Shown in pieces: positions 54,630 through 63,467 of a stretch of 64,000 bases of DNA (position 1 is the first letter of the stretch; each line of letters starts with the position of its first letter). The notes beneath the pieces are model-generated. The model was not told the origin of the DNA and searched no databases. It was given only the letters and a program-made list of their open reading frames with translations. This DNA is from an uncultured Lentibacter sp. (GTDB taxonomy: Bacteria > Pseudomonadota > Alphaproteobacteria > Rhodobacterales > Rhodobacteraceae). A program made the translations under genes and the position numbers. The DNA lies in contig NZ_CAKZKL010000048.1 of assembly GCF_937123735.1 (NCBI RefSeq), forward strand, positions 1-64,000, given 5' to 3'.

Positions 54630-56372
54630 TTAGTGGGCCGGGGCGGCATCATCCAGGCGCAGTTGCACCTGGCTTCGCCCTTGCCATGTGTTGATTTCAA
54701 GCCGCCCGGCAAGGTGAAAGCGCGCGCCGCCATGATTCTGAAGGGCTGTGCCGAGCGGGCCGTCAAAGGCACCAAAGGCGATGGCGTCAAGGCGCGGGCC
54801 TGTGCCGTCTGAGAAGCTGAGCTTGAGGTGGCCTGTGCCGATTTGCTTGGCAAAGTGGATGGCGCAATCGGGAAAGGCAAAGCGCGGGCCGGACGCAGAG
54901 GCGCCGTAGGGGCCGGCGGCCTCAAGCTGCTCGATCAGCGCCACGGTCGCCGCGCCCGGCATAAGCGCGCCGTCGAGCCGTAGATCAGAGGGGCCAAGCG
55001 CGCCCGCGCCTTGCTTGTCAAGCAGCTCACAGAGCCGCGCCATGGCAGGGTCGAGCTGGGCACGGCTGAGCGAAAGCCCGGCGGCCATTTTATGCCCGCC
55101 GCCCTTTTCGATCAGCCCTTCCATGGCGAGTCGCTGGATCGCTGCGCCGAGGTCGATGCCCGAAACAGAGCGGCCCGAGCCTTTGCCGTCATCGCCATCA
55201 AAGCCGATCACAATGCTGGGGCGGTGCGCGGTTTCCTTGAGCCGTGAGGCGACAATACCAACCACGCCGGCGTGCCAGCCTTCGCCTGCGGCCCAGACAA
55301 GGGGGGCGTCCAACCCGCGTTGCTCGGCCTGGGTGAGGGCCGCGGCGCGCACGGTTTCTTCGATGGTGCGCCGCTCGGTGTTGAGCGTGTCAAGCCGCGC
55401 GGCCAAGGCGCGGGCCTCATCGGCATCGCGGCAGGAGAGCAGGCGCGCGCCCAGATCGGCCTGGCCTATCCGCCCGCCTGCGTTGATGCGCGGGCCAAGG
55501 ACAAAGCCGAGGTGGTAGGGCTTGGGCGCGGTGTCAAGGCGGCCAATATCGGACAGGGCAACCAGGCCGAGGCGCGCACGCCGCGCCATGACCTTGAGGC
55601 CCTGCACCACAAAGGCGCGGTTGACCCCGACAAGCGGTGCGACATCGGCCACGGTGGCCAGCGCGACAAGGTCGAGCATGGCAATGAGATCGGGGCCTTT
55701 GCGCCCCGCCTCGCGCAGGATGCGGCCAGCGTCGACCAAGGTGAGAAAGACAACGGCGGCGGCACAAAGATGTGCCAGATCGCCGGTTTCGTCCTGCCTG
55801 TTTGGGTTGACCACAGCCAGGGCAGGCGGGAGCGTTTCGCCGCCAAGGTGATGATCTAGAACGATAATATCACAGCCCGCTGCGGCCTCTAGCGCCTCGT
55901 GGCTGAGGGTGCCGCAATCCACGCAGATGATGAGCGCATGATCAGCTGCCAGCATTTGCATGGCCGGGACATTGGGGCCGTAGCCCTCATCAATACGGTC
56001 GGGGATATAGAGTGTCGCGTCGTGGCCCATGGCGCGGAACCAGTCCAGCAGCAGCGCCGCAGAGGTGCCGCCATCGACATCGTAGTCGGCGAAAATGGCC
56101 ACGCGCTCGCGCGCATCAAGCGCTGCGACAAGCCTTGCGGAGGCTTTGGCCAGATCTTTCAGGCTGCGCGGATCGGGCATCAGATCGCGCAGCTGCGGGG
56201 TGAGAAAGCTTTCGGCGTCCTCAGGGCTGACGCCACGGCGCGCCAGCACCTGTGCCAGCGCATGGGGCAGATCGGTCTGCTGCACGATACGCCCGGCGGC
56301 GCGCTCCAGCTCAACCGTGGGGCCGAGCCATCTGCGCCCTGTGAGCGAGCGGTCTACGCCGAGAAATCCCAT
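54630..56372 (-). CDS. recJ: Single-stranded-DNA exonuclease RecJ
   Basis: 5'-3' ssDNA exonuclease for recombination and repair. 580 aa with DHH-family motifs: ADYDVDG (about 95-101), VDCG near 151, DHH near 173 and the DHHA1 region GGGHKMAAG near 424, followed by a C-terminal OB-like domain. Normal length. Hom lies upstream on the same strand with a 58-bp gap. Confidence 0.95.
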   Translation of the reverse strand: MGFLGVDRSLTGRRWLGPTVELERAAGRIVQQTDLPHALAQVLARRGVSPEDAESFLTPQLRDLMPDPRSLKDLAKASARLVAALDARERVAIFADYDVDGGTSAALLLDWFRAMGHDATLYIPDRIDEGYGPNVPAMQMLAADHALIICVDCGTLSHEALEAAAGCDIIVLDHHLGGETLPPALAVVNPNRQDETGDLAHLCAAAVVFLTLVDAGRILREAGRKGPDLIAMLDLVALATVADVAPLVGVNRAFVVQGLKVMARRARLGLVALSDIGRLDTAPKPYHLGFVLGPRINAGGRIGQADLGARLLSCRDADEARALAARLDTLNTERRTIEETVRAAALTQAEQRGLDAPLVWAAGEGWHAGVVGIVASRLKETAHRPSIVIGFDGDDGKGSGRSVSGIDLGAAIQRLAMEGLIEKGGGHKMAAGLSLSRAQLDPAMARLCELLDKQGAGALGPSDLRLDGALMPGAATVALIEQLEAAGPYGASASGPRFAFPDCAIHFAKQIGTGHLKLSFSDGTGPRLDAIAFGAFDGPLGTALQNHGGARFHLAGRLEINTWQGRSQVQLRLDDAAPAH

Positions 56373-56430
56373 GATATGCCTGCCTTTTGCCCTGCCCCCT
56401 CACTGTGACGCAAAGGGCGCTTGGGTGCAA

Positions 56431-57717
56431 TCAGAGGTCTTCGATCCGCAGGGCGACGGGGGCGCCAACCACCACATCCAGCCCCTGCATGGCCCGTGTT
56501 GCGGCCAGAAGCTCTTGGCGGGCGCATTTGTGGGTGACGATCAGAACCGGGGCGGAGGCATCGGCGTGACCATATTGGCGCATCCGGTCAATCGAGACGC
56601 CAGCCTCGCCCAAGACTGTTGCAACTTTGGCCAAGGCCCCCGGTTTGTCCAGCAGCGAGAAGCGCAGATAATAGGGCGCGGGGGCTGCGGAGCTGGCGGG
56701 CGTGGCGGCCACGAGGGTGCTGGCCGGTTGCCCGAAGATGGCGGGGCGGATGCCACGGGCCAGGTCCATCACATCGCCCATGACCGCGCTGGCGGTCGGG
56801 CCTTCGCCTGCGCCGGGGCCTCGGAGCACGACTTGCTGCACCTGATCGCCCTCAAGCACCACCATATTGGTGCCCCCCTCCAGCTGGCCCAGCGGGCTCG
56901 TGTCGGGCACGAGGCAGGGGCTCATCCGTTGTTCCAGGCCGCGCGCGGTCATCTGGGCGACCCCGAGCAGCTTGATGCGATAGCCCATATCTGCGGCGGC
57001 CTTGATGTCCTCGATGGTCAGCTCGCCGATGCCTTGCAGCTCGACACCGGGAAAATTGACCTGAGTGCCAAAGGCCAGCGATGCCAGCAGCGCCAGCTTG
57101 TGGCCAGCGTCGATGCCCCCCACGTCAAGGTTGGGATCGGCCTCCAGATAGCCCAGTTGATTGGCCTCTTCAAAGACCTCGGCATAGCTCAGGCCAGCGC
57201 TTTGCATCCGTGTGAGGATATAGTTGCAGGTGCCGTTCATCACCCCCATGACGCGGGTGATGTCATTTCCGGCAAGCCCTTCGAGCAGGCTCTTGATCAC
57301 CGGGATACCGCCTGCAACCGCGGCTTCAAAGCGGATAAGCGCGCCTTTTTCTTCAGCCATGAGCGCCAGCGCCTGCCCGTGGTGGGCCAGCAGGGCTTTG
57401 TTGGCGGTGACCACATCCTTGCCAGCGGCAAGGGCGGCTTCGGTGGCGGCTTTGGCAGGCCCATCAGAGCCGCCCATCAGCTCGACAAAGACATCCACAT
57501 CTGCGCGTTTGGCCAGGGCAACGGGGTCATCTTCCCAGGCATAACCGGCGAGAGGGACCCCGCGGTCCTTGTCTTTGGAGCGGGCCGAGACAGCGCTGAT
57601 TTCGATGGCACGCCCGCTGCGTGCGCTGAGAAGATCGGCCTTTTTGCGGATGATCTTGACGACGCCTGCGCCAACGGTTCCGAGGCCTGCGATGCCCAAG
57701 CGGAGGGGTGCTGTCAT
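56431..57717 (-). CDS. hom: Homoserine dehydrogenase
   Basis: NAD(P)-dependent reduction of aspartate semialdehyde to homoserine for threonine and methionine. 428 aa: GLGTVGAGV near residue 10, the family MNGTCNYILTRM segment, NLDVGGIDAGHKLALLASLAFG and a C-terminal ACT domain (about 350-425), pointing to threonine feedback. A 6-bp inverted repeat (GAAGCG/CGCTTC, 57788-57806) lies upstream. Confidence 0.95.
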   Translation of the reverse strand: MTAPLRLGIAGLGTVGAGVVKIIRKKADLLSARSGRAIEISAVSARSKDKDRGVPLAGYAWEDDPVALAKRADVDVFVELMGGSDGPAKAATEAALAAGKDVVTANKALLAHHGQALALMAEEKGALIRFEAAVAGGIPVIKSLLEGLAGNDITRVMGVMNGTCNYILTRMQSAGLSYAEVFEEANQLGYLEADPNLDVGGIDAGHKLALLASLAFGTQVNFPGVELQGIGELTIEDIKAAADMGYRIKLLGVAQMTARGLEQRMSPCLVPDTSPLGQLEGGTNMVVLEGDQVQQVVLRGPGAGEGPTASAVMGDVMDLARGIRPAIFGQPASTLVAATPASSAAPAPYYLRFSLLDKPGALAKVATVLGEAGVSIDRMRQYGHADASAPVLIVTHKCARQELLAATRAMQGLDVVVGAPVALRIEDL

Positions 57718-57854
57718 GGTCGGTTCGCCTTCTTGTTTGATGTCTGGTCTTATCTTGGTGGTGTTTTGTCGGTGTCTTCTGCTGTGAGAAGCGATTTAAC
57801 CGCTTCGCCGCAGGCTTGCAACGCGCCGCAGGCACAGAAGGGGTTTATCTTGGG

Positions 57855-58163
57855 TTAGGGGCGCGCGTTTGGGGATTCGATCTCTATCGTGGCGCGCAAA
57901 CGGGCTTTTTCGGATGGGGCGAGCGCTTGTTGTGTGAGCCTTGCGGCCCGCGCGCGCAGCCGTGTGCTGCGCGCCTGAAGCTCTGCCGCAGTCTGCGCCG
58001 AGAGGCGCGGGGGCGGCGCCTCGGGCAGAGCGGCTGCGCTGATGGGGCCCAAAGCGGGGTAGGGCGCGGCTTTCATCTCTTCGGTCACGGTTGCGTCCAG
58101 CGCGGGAAACTGCGCACAGGCGCTTTGGGCGAGGGCAAACAGCAGGGCAAGAGGTGCGCGCAT
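57855..58163 (-). CDS. Small putative lipoprotein
   Basis: 102 aa from ATG 58163 with a GGAG upstream. MRAPLALLFALAQSAC is a short lipoprotein signal with AQSAC lipobox (Cys16), followed by a proline- and alanine-rich mature part with a helical charged middle ([26 protein letters not shown]). Family not recognised. Divergent from the TetR gene. Confidence 0.55.
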   Translation of the reverse strand: MRAPLALLFALAQSACAQFPALDATVTEEMKAAPYPALGPISAAALPEAPPPRLSAQTAAELQARSTRLRARAARLTQQALAPSEKARLRATIEIESPNARP

Positions 58164-58235
58164 GGGATCTCCGCAGGTCTGGGTGTGTCTGGTGATGCCC
58201 CAGCGGCGGGGCGAGCGCAAGCAAAGGCTTTGATT

Positions 58236-58249
58236 TGAACGCCTGTTCA
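58236..58249. promoter_or_regulatory. Inverted repeat in the TetR divergent promoter
   Basis: TGAAC-GCCT-GTTCA, perfect 5-bp arms, 13 bp before the tetR ATG and in the 99-bp gap shared with the small lipoprotein gene. TetR proteins usually bind such sites in their own promoters, so auto-repression is likely. A second pair of half-sites (GCCTGT/ACAGGC) overlaps it. Confidence 0.5.
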
Positions 58250-58262
58250 GTTAAGACAGGCC

Positions 58263-58853
58263 ATGGCACGCACCCAAGGCTCTCACTCTGAACTCACGGC
58301 GCCGCGCATCCGCGCGGCGGCGCTCAAGCTCTTTGCCCGCCATGGCTACGCGGCGGTGTCCATGCGCCAGATTGCAAAGGATGTGGGGCTACAGGCGGGG
58401 GCGCTTTACAATTATACGCCCGACAAGCAGAGCCTGCTCGCCGAGCTGATGCGCGCGCATATGGAGGATCTGCTGGCCGCCCGGGCCGAGGCCGCCAGCG
58501 CACAGCTGGCCCCGCTTGAGGCTTTGGCCGGGTTTGTGCGGTTTCACATCGGCTTTCACATCGAGCGCCCGGAGGAAGTGTTTATCGCCTATATGGAGTT
58601 GCGCGCGCTTGAGCCGGACAACTTTGCGGATATCGAGGCCCTACGGCGGCGTTATGAAGACGAACTGGAAGCGATTTTGCGGCGCGGCGCGGCGGCGGGT
58701 GTCTTTGCCGTGGAGGACCCAAAGATTGCCACGCTGGCGGTGATTGCCATGCTCACAGGGGTGAACACCTGGTATCGGGCCGGCGGACGGCTGAGCCTTG
58801 AAGAGGTGGAAGAGATTTACTGGGGCATGGTGCGCCGCGCCGTGGGCGCGTAA
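58263..58853 (+). CDS. TetR-family transcriptional regulator
   Basis: 196 aa. N-terminal helix-turn-helix: RIRAAALKLFARHGYAAVSM then RQIAKDVGLQAGALYNYTPDKQSLL (about 16-60). The rest is the ligand-binding domain. Similar to regulators of acyl-CoA metabolism, but the inducer is unknown. Divergent from a small lipoprotein gene; followed by a REP-like palindrome. Confidence 0.9.
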   Translation: MARTQGSHSELTAPRIRAAALKLFARHGYAAVSMRQIAKDVGLQAGALYNYTPDKQSLLAELMRAHMEDLLAARAEAASAQLAPLEALAGFVRFHIGFHIERPEEVFIAYMELRALEPDNFADIEALRRRYEDELEAILRRGAAAGVFAVEDPKIATLAVIAMLTGVNTWYRAGGRLSLEEVEEIYWGMVRRAVGA

Positions 58854-58868
58854 GGCTGCCTGATGTTT

Positions 58869-58895
58869 GGTGCGCAGTGAATGCGCACCCTACGG
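58869..58895 (-). repeat. Solo copy of the REP-like palindrome
   Basis: Arms GGTGCGCA and TGCGCACC around GTGAA (58869-58889), then CTACGG. Same palindrome and flank as at 41391. It sits between converging tetR and the hydroxyacid dehydrogenase gene, with no composite box. Confidence 0.85.
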
Positions 58896-58911
58896 GGATC
58901 ATGCGACCGGG

Positions 58912-59844
58912 TCAGTATCCGGCGGCGCGGTCCACCAGATGCAGAAGCGGTTCGCCTGCCTCGCAGCGGCGGATGTTTTCGGCCACCACCTCAGAGCAGG
59001 TCTGCGCACGGGTCTCCGAGGCAATATGCGGTGTGACGGTGACGCGCGGGTGCGCCCAGAAGGGGTGCGCCTCTGGCAGGGGCTCTATGCGGAACACATC
59101 GAGTGTGGCATGGGCGATCTGGCCTGTATCGAGCGCGGCCAAGAGCGCGTCATCGTCAATCAGCGCCCCGCGCCCCGGGTTGATGACAAAGCTGCCCTGC
59201 GGCATGAGCGCGAGGGTTGCGGCATTGAGCGTGTTTTGGGTTGCGTGCGTGCACGGCAGCAAGAGGATACAGATTTCGCCATGCGCCAGCGCCTGAGTGA
59301 GCCCGTCCTCGCCAGAAAAGCAGGTGATTTTGTCGTGGGTTTTGGGGCGACGCGACCAGCCTGCCACATCAAAGCCAAGCGCCGCCAGGGCCTCGGCACA
59401 GGCCAGGCCAAGCGCCCCGAGCCCCAACACGCTCACCCGGCGGTTGCGGCTGAGAGGCGGCACAGCGGGCTGCCAGAGGTGATCTGGGTTGTGGATATGG
59501 GCGTCCATCCCGAGGTGATGGCGCAGGGTGTGGCCTGTGACCCACTCTACCATCCCTTGTCTGAGGCCGAAATCAACCATCCGCGCCAGAGGGATTTTGA
59601 GGGTCGTGTTGCCGGTGATGCTGTCAACCCCGGCCCAGAGGTTTTGCACCAGCTTGGCGCGGGTGAAGGGGCCAAAATCCTGAAGCGCAGAGTTGGGGGC
59701 ATAGATGATGTAATCGACCTCCTCGGGCGCATGGTCCAGGCGCAGATCGACGTTGAGGCCTGCGGCGTCAAAGGCGACGGCAAGCGGGTCTTTATAGGCG
59801 TCCCAACGCTCTGGGCGGGCGGCGAAAAGGGCTTTGAGCGGCAT
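58912..59844 (-). CDS. 2-hydroxyacid dehydrogenase (GhrA-like)
   Basis: 310-residue D-isomer-specific NAD(P) dehydrogenase, probably glyoxylate/hydroxypyruvate reductase A. VLGLGALGLACAEAL is the Rossmann loop, followed by GWSRRPK, the catalytic arginine in NPGRGALIDD and the histidine of TPHIAS. ATG 59844 starts 4 bp after the rodA stop, so it is likely on the same transcript as the cell-shape genes. Its role there is unclear. Confidence 0.88.
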   Translation of the reverse strand: MPLKALFAARPERWDAYKDPLAVAFDAAGLNVDLRLDHAPEEVDYIIYAPNSALQDFGPFTRAKLVQNLWAGVDSITGNTTLKIPLARMVDFGLRQGMVEWVTGHTLRHHLGMDAHIHNPDHLWQPAVPPLSRNRRVSVLGLGALGLACAEALAALGFDVAGWSRRPKTHDKITCFSGEDGLTQALAHGEICILLLPCTHATQNTLNAATLALMPQGSFVINPGRGALIDDDALLAALDTGQIAHATLDVFRIEPLPEAHPFWAHPRVTVTPHIASETRAQTCSEVVAENIRRCEAGEPLLHLVDRAAGY

Positions 59845-59848
59845 CGGG

Positions 59849-60988
59849 CTACCTTGGTTTGTGAACATGGGCGCTTTGGACGAGGCCAAAGGCCACCATC
59901 AACACCAACATAGCAGAGCCGCCATAAGACACCAGTGGCAGCGGCACGCCCACAACCGGGATCAACCCCATCACCATCGCCATATTGACAAAGAAGAACA
60001 GGAAAAAGGCCACTGTCACCCCGAGGGTGAGCAGGCTGCCATAGCGGTTGGTGTTGCTCAGTGCAGAGGCCACGCAGAAGACGATCACCAGCGTGTAAAG
60101 CAGCAAGAGTGCGGCTGCGCCGATAAAGCCGAACTCTTCAGAGAGGGTCGTGAAGATGAAATCCGTGTGCTTTTCGGGCAAGAAGTTGAGCCGGCTCTGG
60201 GTGCCCTGCATGAAGCCGCGCCCTGTCCAGCCGCCCGAGCCGAGGGCGATCTTGGATTGGGTGATGTGATAGCCCGCTTTGAGCGGGTCTGCGGCCGGGT
60301 CAAGGAACGTGTCGATGCGGCGGAACTGGTAGTCTTTCAGAAGCTGCCATGACGTGCCGCGCGACTGGAACACCGCCGCGACAAGCCCGATGGCTGCGGT
60401 GATGACGGCGGCAAAATAGGCCCAGTGAACCCCGGCCATGAACATCAATGCGCCGCCGCCTGTGAGCAGCAAAATGGCTGTGCCAAGATCGGGCTGGCGC
60501 AGCACAAGCAGGGTGGGCACAAGGATGAGCAGCACCGGAATGGCCACCCAGAGGGGGTGGGAAATCTTCTTCAGTGGCAGCCAGTCGTAATAGGCCGCCA
60601 GAAACATCACCAGCGTGATTTTCATCAGTTCGGAAGGTTGCAGGCGCATGAAGCCCAGGTTGATCCAGCGTTGGGCGCCCATGCCGACCTCGCCAAAGAG
60701 CTCTACCGCCAAGAGCAAGATCAGCGACACGCCATAGGCCAGAGCCGAGACATTGCGCCAAAACCAGATCGGCACCATGGCCACAAAGATCATGGCCAGA
60801 AAGCCCACGGCGAAACGCTTCATCTGCGGTTGCGCCCAGCGCTCGATCGAGCCACCAGCCACCGAATAGAGCATTAGAAAGCCGATTGAGGCCACCGCCA
60901 CCAACAAGAGCGTCAGTGGCCAGTTGAGATAGAGCAGCTTGCGCGGGCCTGTGGGCACATATTTGACGTTATACTCAAGATAACTCAT
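59849..60988 (-). CDS. rodA: Rod shape-determining peptidoglycan polymerase RodA
   Basis: SEDS glycosyltransferase polymerising lipid II, paired with PBP2. 379 aa, about ten membrane segments, GAQRWINLG, LRQPDLGTA, the FLPEKHTDFIF region and a C-terminal GVPLPLVSYGG loop. mrdA precedes it by six bases. Confidence 0.94.
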   Translation of the reverse strand: MSYLEYNVKYVPTGPRKLLYLNWPLTLLLVAVASIGFLMLYSVAGGSIERWAQPQMKRFAVGFLAMIFVAMVPIWFWRNVSALAYGVSLILLLAVELFGEVGMGAQRWINLGFMRLQPSELMKITLVMFLAAYYDWLPLKKISHPLWVAIPVLLILVPTLLVLRQPDLGTAILLLTGGGALMFMAGVHWAYFAAVITAAIGLVAAVFQSRGTSWQLLKDYQFRRIDTFLDPAADPLKAGYHITQSKIALGSGGWTGRGFMQGTQSRLNFLPEKHTDFIFTTLSEEFGFIGAAALLLLYTLVIVFCVASALSNTNRYGSLLTLGVTVAFFLFFFVNMAMVMGLIPVVGVPLPLVSYGGSAMLVLMVAFGLVQSAHVHKPR

Positions 60989-60994
60989 CTGCGC

Positions 60995-62917
60995 TCAGGC
61001 CCCTCTGCCGGTCGTGTTGCCATCGGCAGGCGGGCGCAGGGCGCGCAATTTGCGCTGCTGGCTGTCGATCCGGCCCCGGTCGCGTTCGGGGTATTCGCTC
61101 AGGGGCGGGTCATCTCCGTAAAGGGCTTGCAGGGTGATGTCGCGGGCGATGGGCGCTGCCGTGGTCGAGCCGCCACAGCCGTGTTCGACCACAACCGACA
61201 CAGCAATCTGCGGCGCGTCATAGGGCGCATAATTGACAAACAGCGCATGGTCGCGCTGGCGCCATGGCACCTCGTCACATTTGACCCGGCGGCTGATCAC
61301 CTGGCTGGTGCCTGTCTTGCCGGCCATGAGCTTGTCTTTGGACAGGATGCGGCTTGCGCGCGCGGTGCCGCTTGAGTGGTTGACGACCTCATACATGCCC
61401 CGCCGGATCTGGCGCAGGTGGTTTTCATTGAGCCCCAGGGGCGCGCCTGCGCCGCTGGGTTGCTCTATGCCGTTCAGGCGTTTGATCAACCGTGGCGTCA
61501 CCTCGCGCCCGGTGGCCAGGCGGGCTGTCATCACGGCCAGTTGCAAGGGCGAGGCCAGCACGAAGCCTTGCCCGATCGAGGCGTTGACCGAATCTCCAAT
61601 CACCCAATCCGCGCCGCGCACGGAGCGTTTCCAGTCTTTGGTGGGGGCGAGACCCTGGGCGACGGCGGACATGGGAATGTCGTGGCGCACGCCGATCCCG
61701 AGGCGGCGGGCCATTTGCGAAATCCGCTCGATGCCGGTTTCAAGGGCAAGCTCGTAAAAATAGACGTCACAGCTTTCGCGCAAGGCGCGCACAAGGCCGA
61801 CATTGCCGTGCCCTGAGCGTTTCCAGCAGCCGAACTTCTGGCTGTAGACCTCCAGATGGCCTTTGCAGCGAAAGCTGTCTTCGGCGCTCACGATGCCCGC
61901 TTCCAGCGCGGCAAGCGCTGTGACCATCTTGAACGTGGAGCCGGGCGGGTAGGTGCCTTGCACCGATTTTGACACCAGCGGGCGGTGGTCATCCTCGATC
62001 AGGCCGGTGTAATCGGAAACCGAGATCCCGTTGACAAAGAGATTGGGGTCAAAGGCCGGTGAGGAGGCGATGGCCAGCAGATCGCCTGTGTTGCAATCTA
62101 TCACCACGGCAGCGGCGCTTTCTTCGCCCAGGCGCGCCTGACAATAGTTTTGCAACATATGGTCGACGGTGAGCTGGATATCGGCGCCCGGGTTGCCTTC
62201 GACGCGGCTGAGCTCGCGCACCTCGCGCCCTGAGGCGTTGACTTCGACCCGCAACGTGCCGGCCTTGCCACGCAGGTCTTCTTCCTGGCGCGCTTCCAGC
62301 CCGGTCTTGCCGATCTGAAACCGCGGCAGGGTGAGCAGCGGATCGGGGTTTTCGATCCGCCCCAGATCATAGTCAGACACCGGGCCGACATAGCCGATCA
62401 CATGGGTGAAATCGGCCCCCAGCGGGTAGTGCCGCGACAGGGCAACTTGGGGTTCCACCCCCGGCAGGGCGGGGGCATTCGCGGCGACGCGGGTTAGCTC
62501 TTGCCAGCTGATCTTGTCGGCGATGGTGATCTGCGTATCGCCGCGCCGCTTTTCAAGCTGGCTGCGGGCCTCTTGCAGAAGGTTCGGATCAAGGCTGATC
62601 AGCTTTCCGAGCCGGGCAAGGGTTTCTTCGACATCGCCGGCATTTTCGCGGGTGATTGTGATGCGGTAGCTGGGAACATTTTGCGCAAGGCTGCGCCCCA
62701 CACGGTCAAAGACCTCGCCGCGCGCCGGCGGAATCAGGCTCACTTTGATGCGGTTTTCCTCGGCCAGAAAGCGAAACTGGTCACTTTCCTGCACCTGCAA
62801 ATAGTGCATCCGGGCGCCCAGCACGCCCACCAATGCGGCCTGCACACCGCCCACAAGCAGCGCGCGGCGGCTGATGAGGGACTGGCTGGTGAGTTTCTCG
62901 GTGTTGGTTTTGCGCAT
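60995..62917 (-). CDS. mrdA: Penicillin-binding protein 2 (MrdA)
   Basis: Transpeptidase of the elongasome. 640 aa: a single N-terminal membrane helix (LLVGGVQAALVGVLGARMH), a dimerisation domain and the transpeptidase domain with STFK (PPGSTFKMV), SCD (RESCDVYFYE, in the SxN position) and KTG (AGKTGTSQ). ATG 62917 follows GAGGA; a longer frame overlapping mreD is rejected. Partner of rodA. Confidence 0.93.
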   Translation of the reverse strand: MRKTNTEKLTSQSLISRRALLVGGVQAALVGVLGARMHYLQVQESDQFRFLAEENRIKVSLIPPARGEVFDRVGRSLAQNVPSYRITITRENAGDVEETLARLGKLISLDPNLLQEARSQLEKRRGDTQITIADKISWQELTRVAANAPALPGVEPQVALSRHYPLGADFTHVIGYVGPVSDYDLGRIENPDPLLTLPRFQIGKTGLEARQEEDLRGKAGTLRVEVNASGREVRELSRVEGNPGADIQLTVDHMLQNYCQARLGEESAAAVVIDCNTGDLLAIASSPAFDPNLFVNGISVSDYTGLIEDDHRPLVSKSVQGTYPPGSTFKMVTALAALEAGIVSAEDSFRCKGHLEVYSQKFGCWKRSGHGNVGLVRALRESCDVYFYELALETGIERISQMARRLGIGVRHDIPMSAVAQGLAPTKDWKRSVRGADWVIGDSVNASIGQGFVLASPLQLAVMTARLATGREVTPRLIKRLNGIEQPSGAGAPLGLNENHLRQIRRGMYEVVNHSSGTARASRILSKDKLMAGKTGTSQVISRRVKCDEVPWRQRDHALFVNYAPYDAPQIAVSVVVEHGCGGSTTAAPIARDITLQALYGDDPPLSEYPERDRGRIDSQQRKLRALRPPADGNTTGRGA

Positions 62918-62927
62918 GGGACCGTCC

Positions 62928-63467
62928 TCAGAGCCGCTGGCCAAGGGCGTTGACCTCGCCCAGCGAGGGCTTCTTGAGGCCAAAGAATAGCCAGGAAAGC
63001 CCGATGAGACCAGGGTAGCACAGGCTTGTGAGCAAGATTTGGACGAGGGCGGTTGTCAGGGCGAAATCCTCCACCAGCAAGACAAACAGGACAAGCCGAT
63101 AGCCCAGGATGACACATAACAGCGCGATGGTGGCGGTGATCCATTCAACCGAAAAGGGCATGTTGCGCAGTTGGGCGGCCCGGGCCTTGAGCATTTCCAC
63201 GGCCACAAAGGCAATGGCCGCAAACAGCCCGGGTGGGCGGCTGAGCATCAGATCGGAGAAGAGGAAAACCAGCGCCACAAGTCCGGCAGGCAGGAATTCG
63301 GGCCGTCTCAGCGCCCAGCAAAACGCCAGCGCCAGGATGATATCCGGCGCCGGAAGCTGGCGCGGGGTGCTGTTGAGCGGCAGCAGGTGCAAAAAGATGA
63401 CGAAGCCGCTCAACGCGACGAAGAGCAGACGCATTGACCAAAGCCGGCTGAGGGTGTTCTCACTCAT
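62928..63467 (-). CDS. mreD: Rod shape-determining protein MreD
   Basis: 179-residue integral membrane protein with five or so hydrophobic helices, weakly conserved as is normal for MreD. Assigned by size, topology and its position between mreC and mrdA. Its ATG overlaps the mreC stop by 8 bp. Confidence 0.85.
   Translation of the reverse strand: MSENTLSRLWSMRLLFVALSGFVIFLHLLPLNSTPRQLPAPDIILALAFCWALRRPEFLPAGLVALVFLFSDLMLSRPPGLFAAIAFVAVEMLKARAAQLRNMPFSVEWITATIALLCVILGYRLVLFVLLVEDFALTTALVQILLTSLCYPGLIGLSWLFFGLKKPSLGEVNALGQRL

Noticed and set aside
62918..62983. Upstream extension of mrdA
   Set aside because: It overlaps the end of mreD and lacks family support; ATG 62917 has a Shine-Dalgarno.
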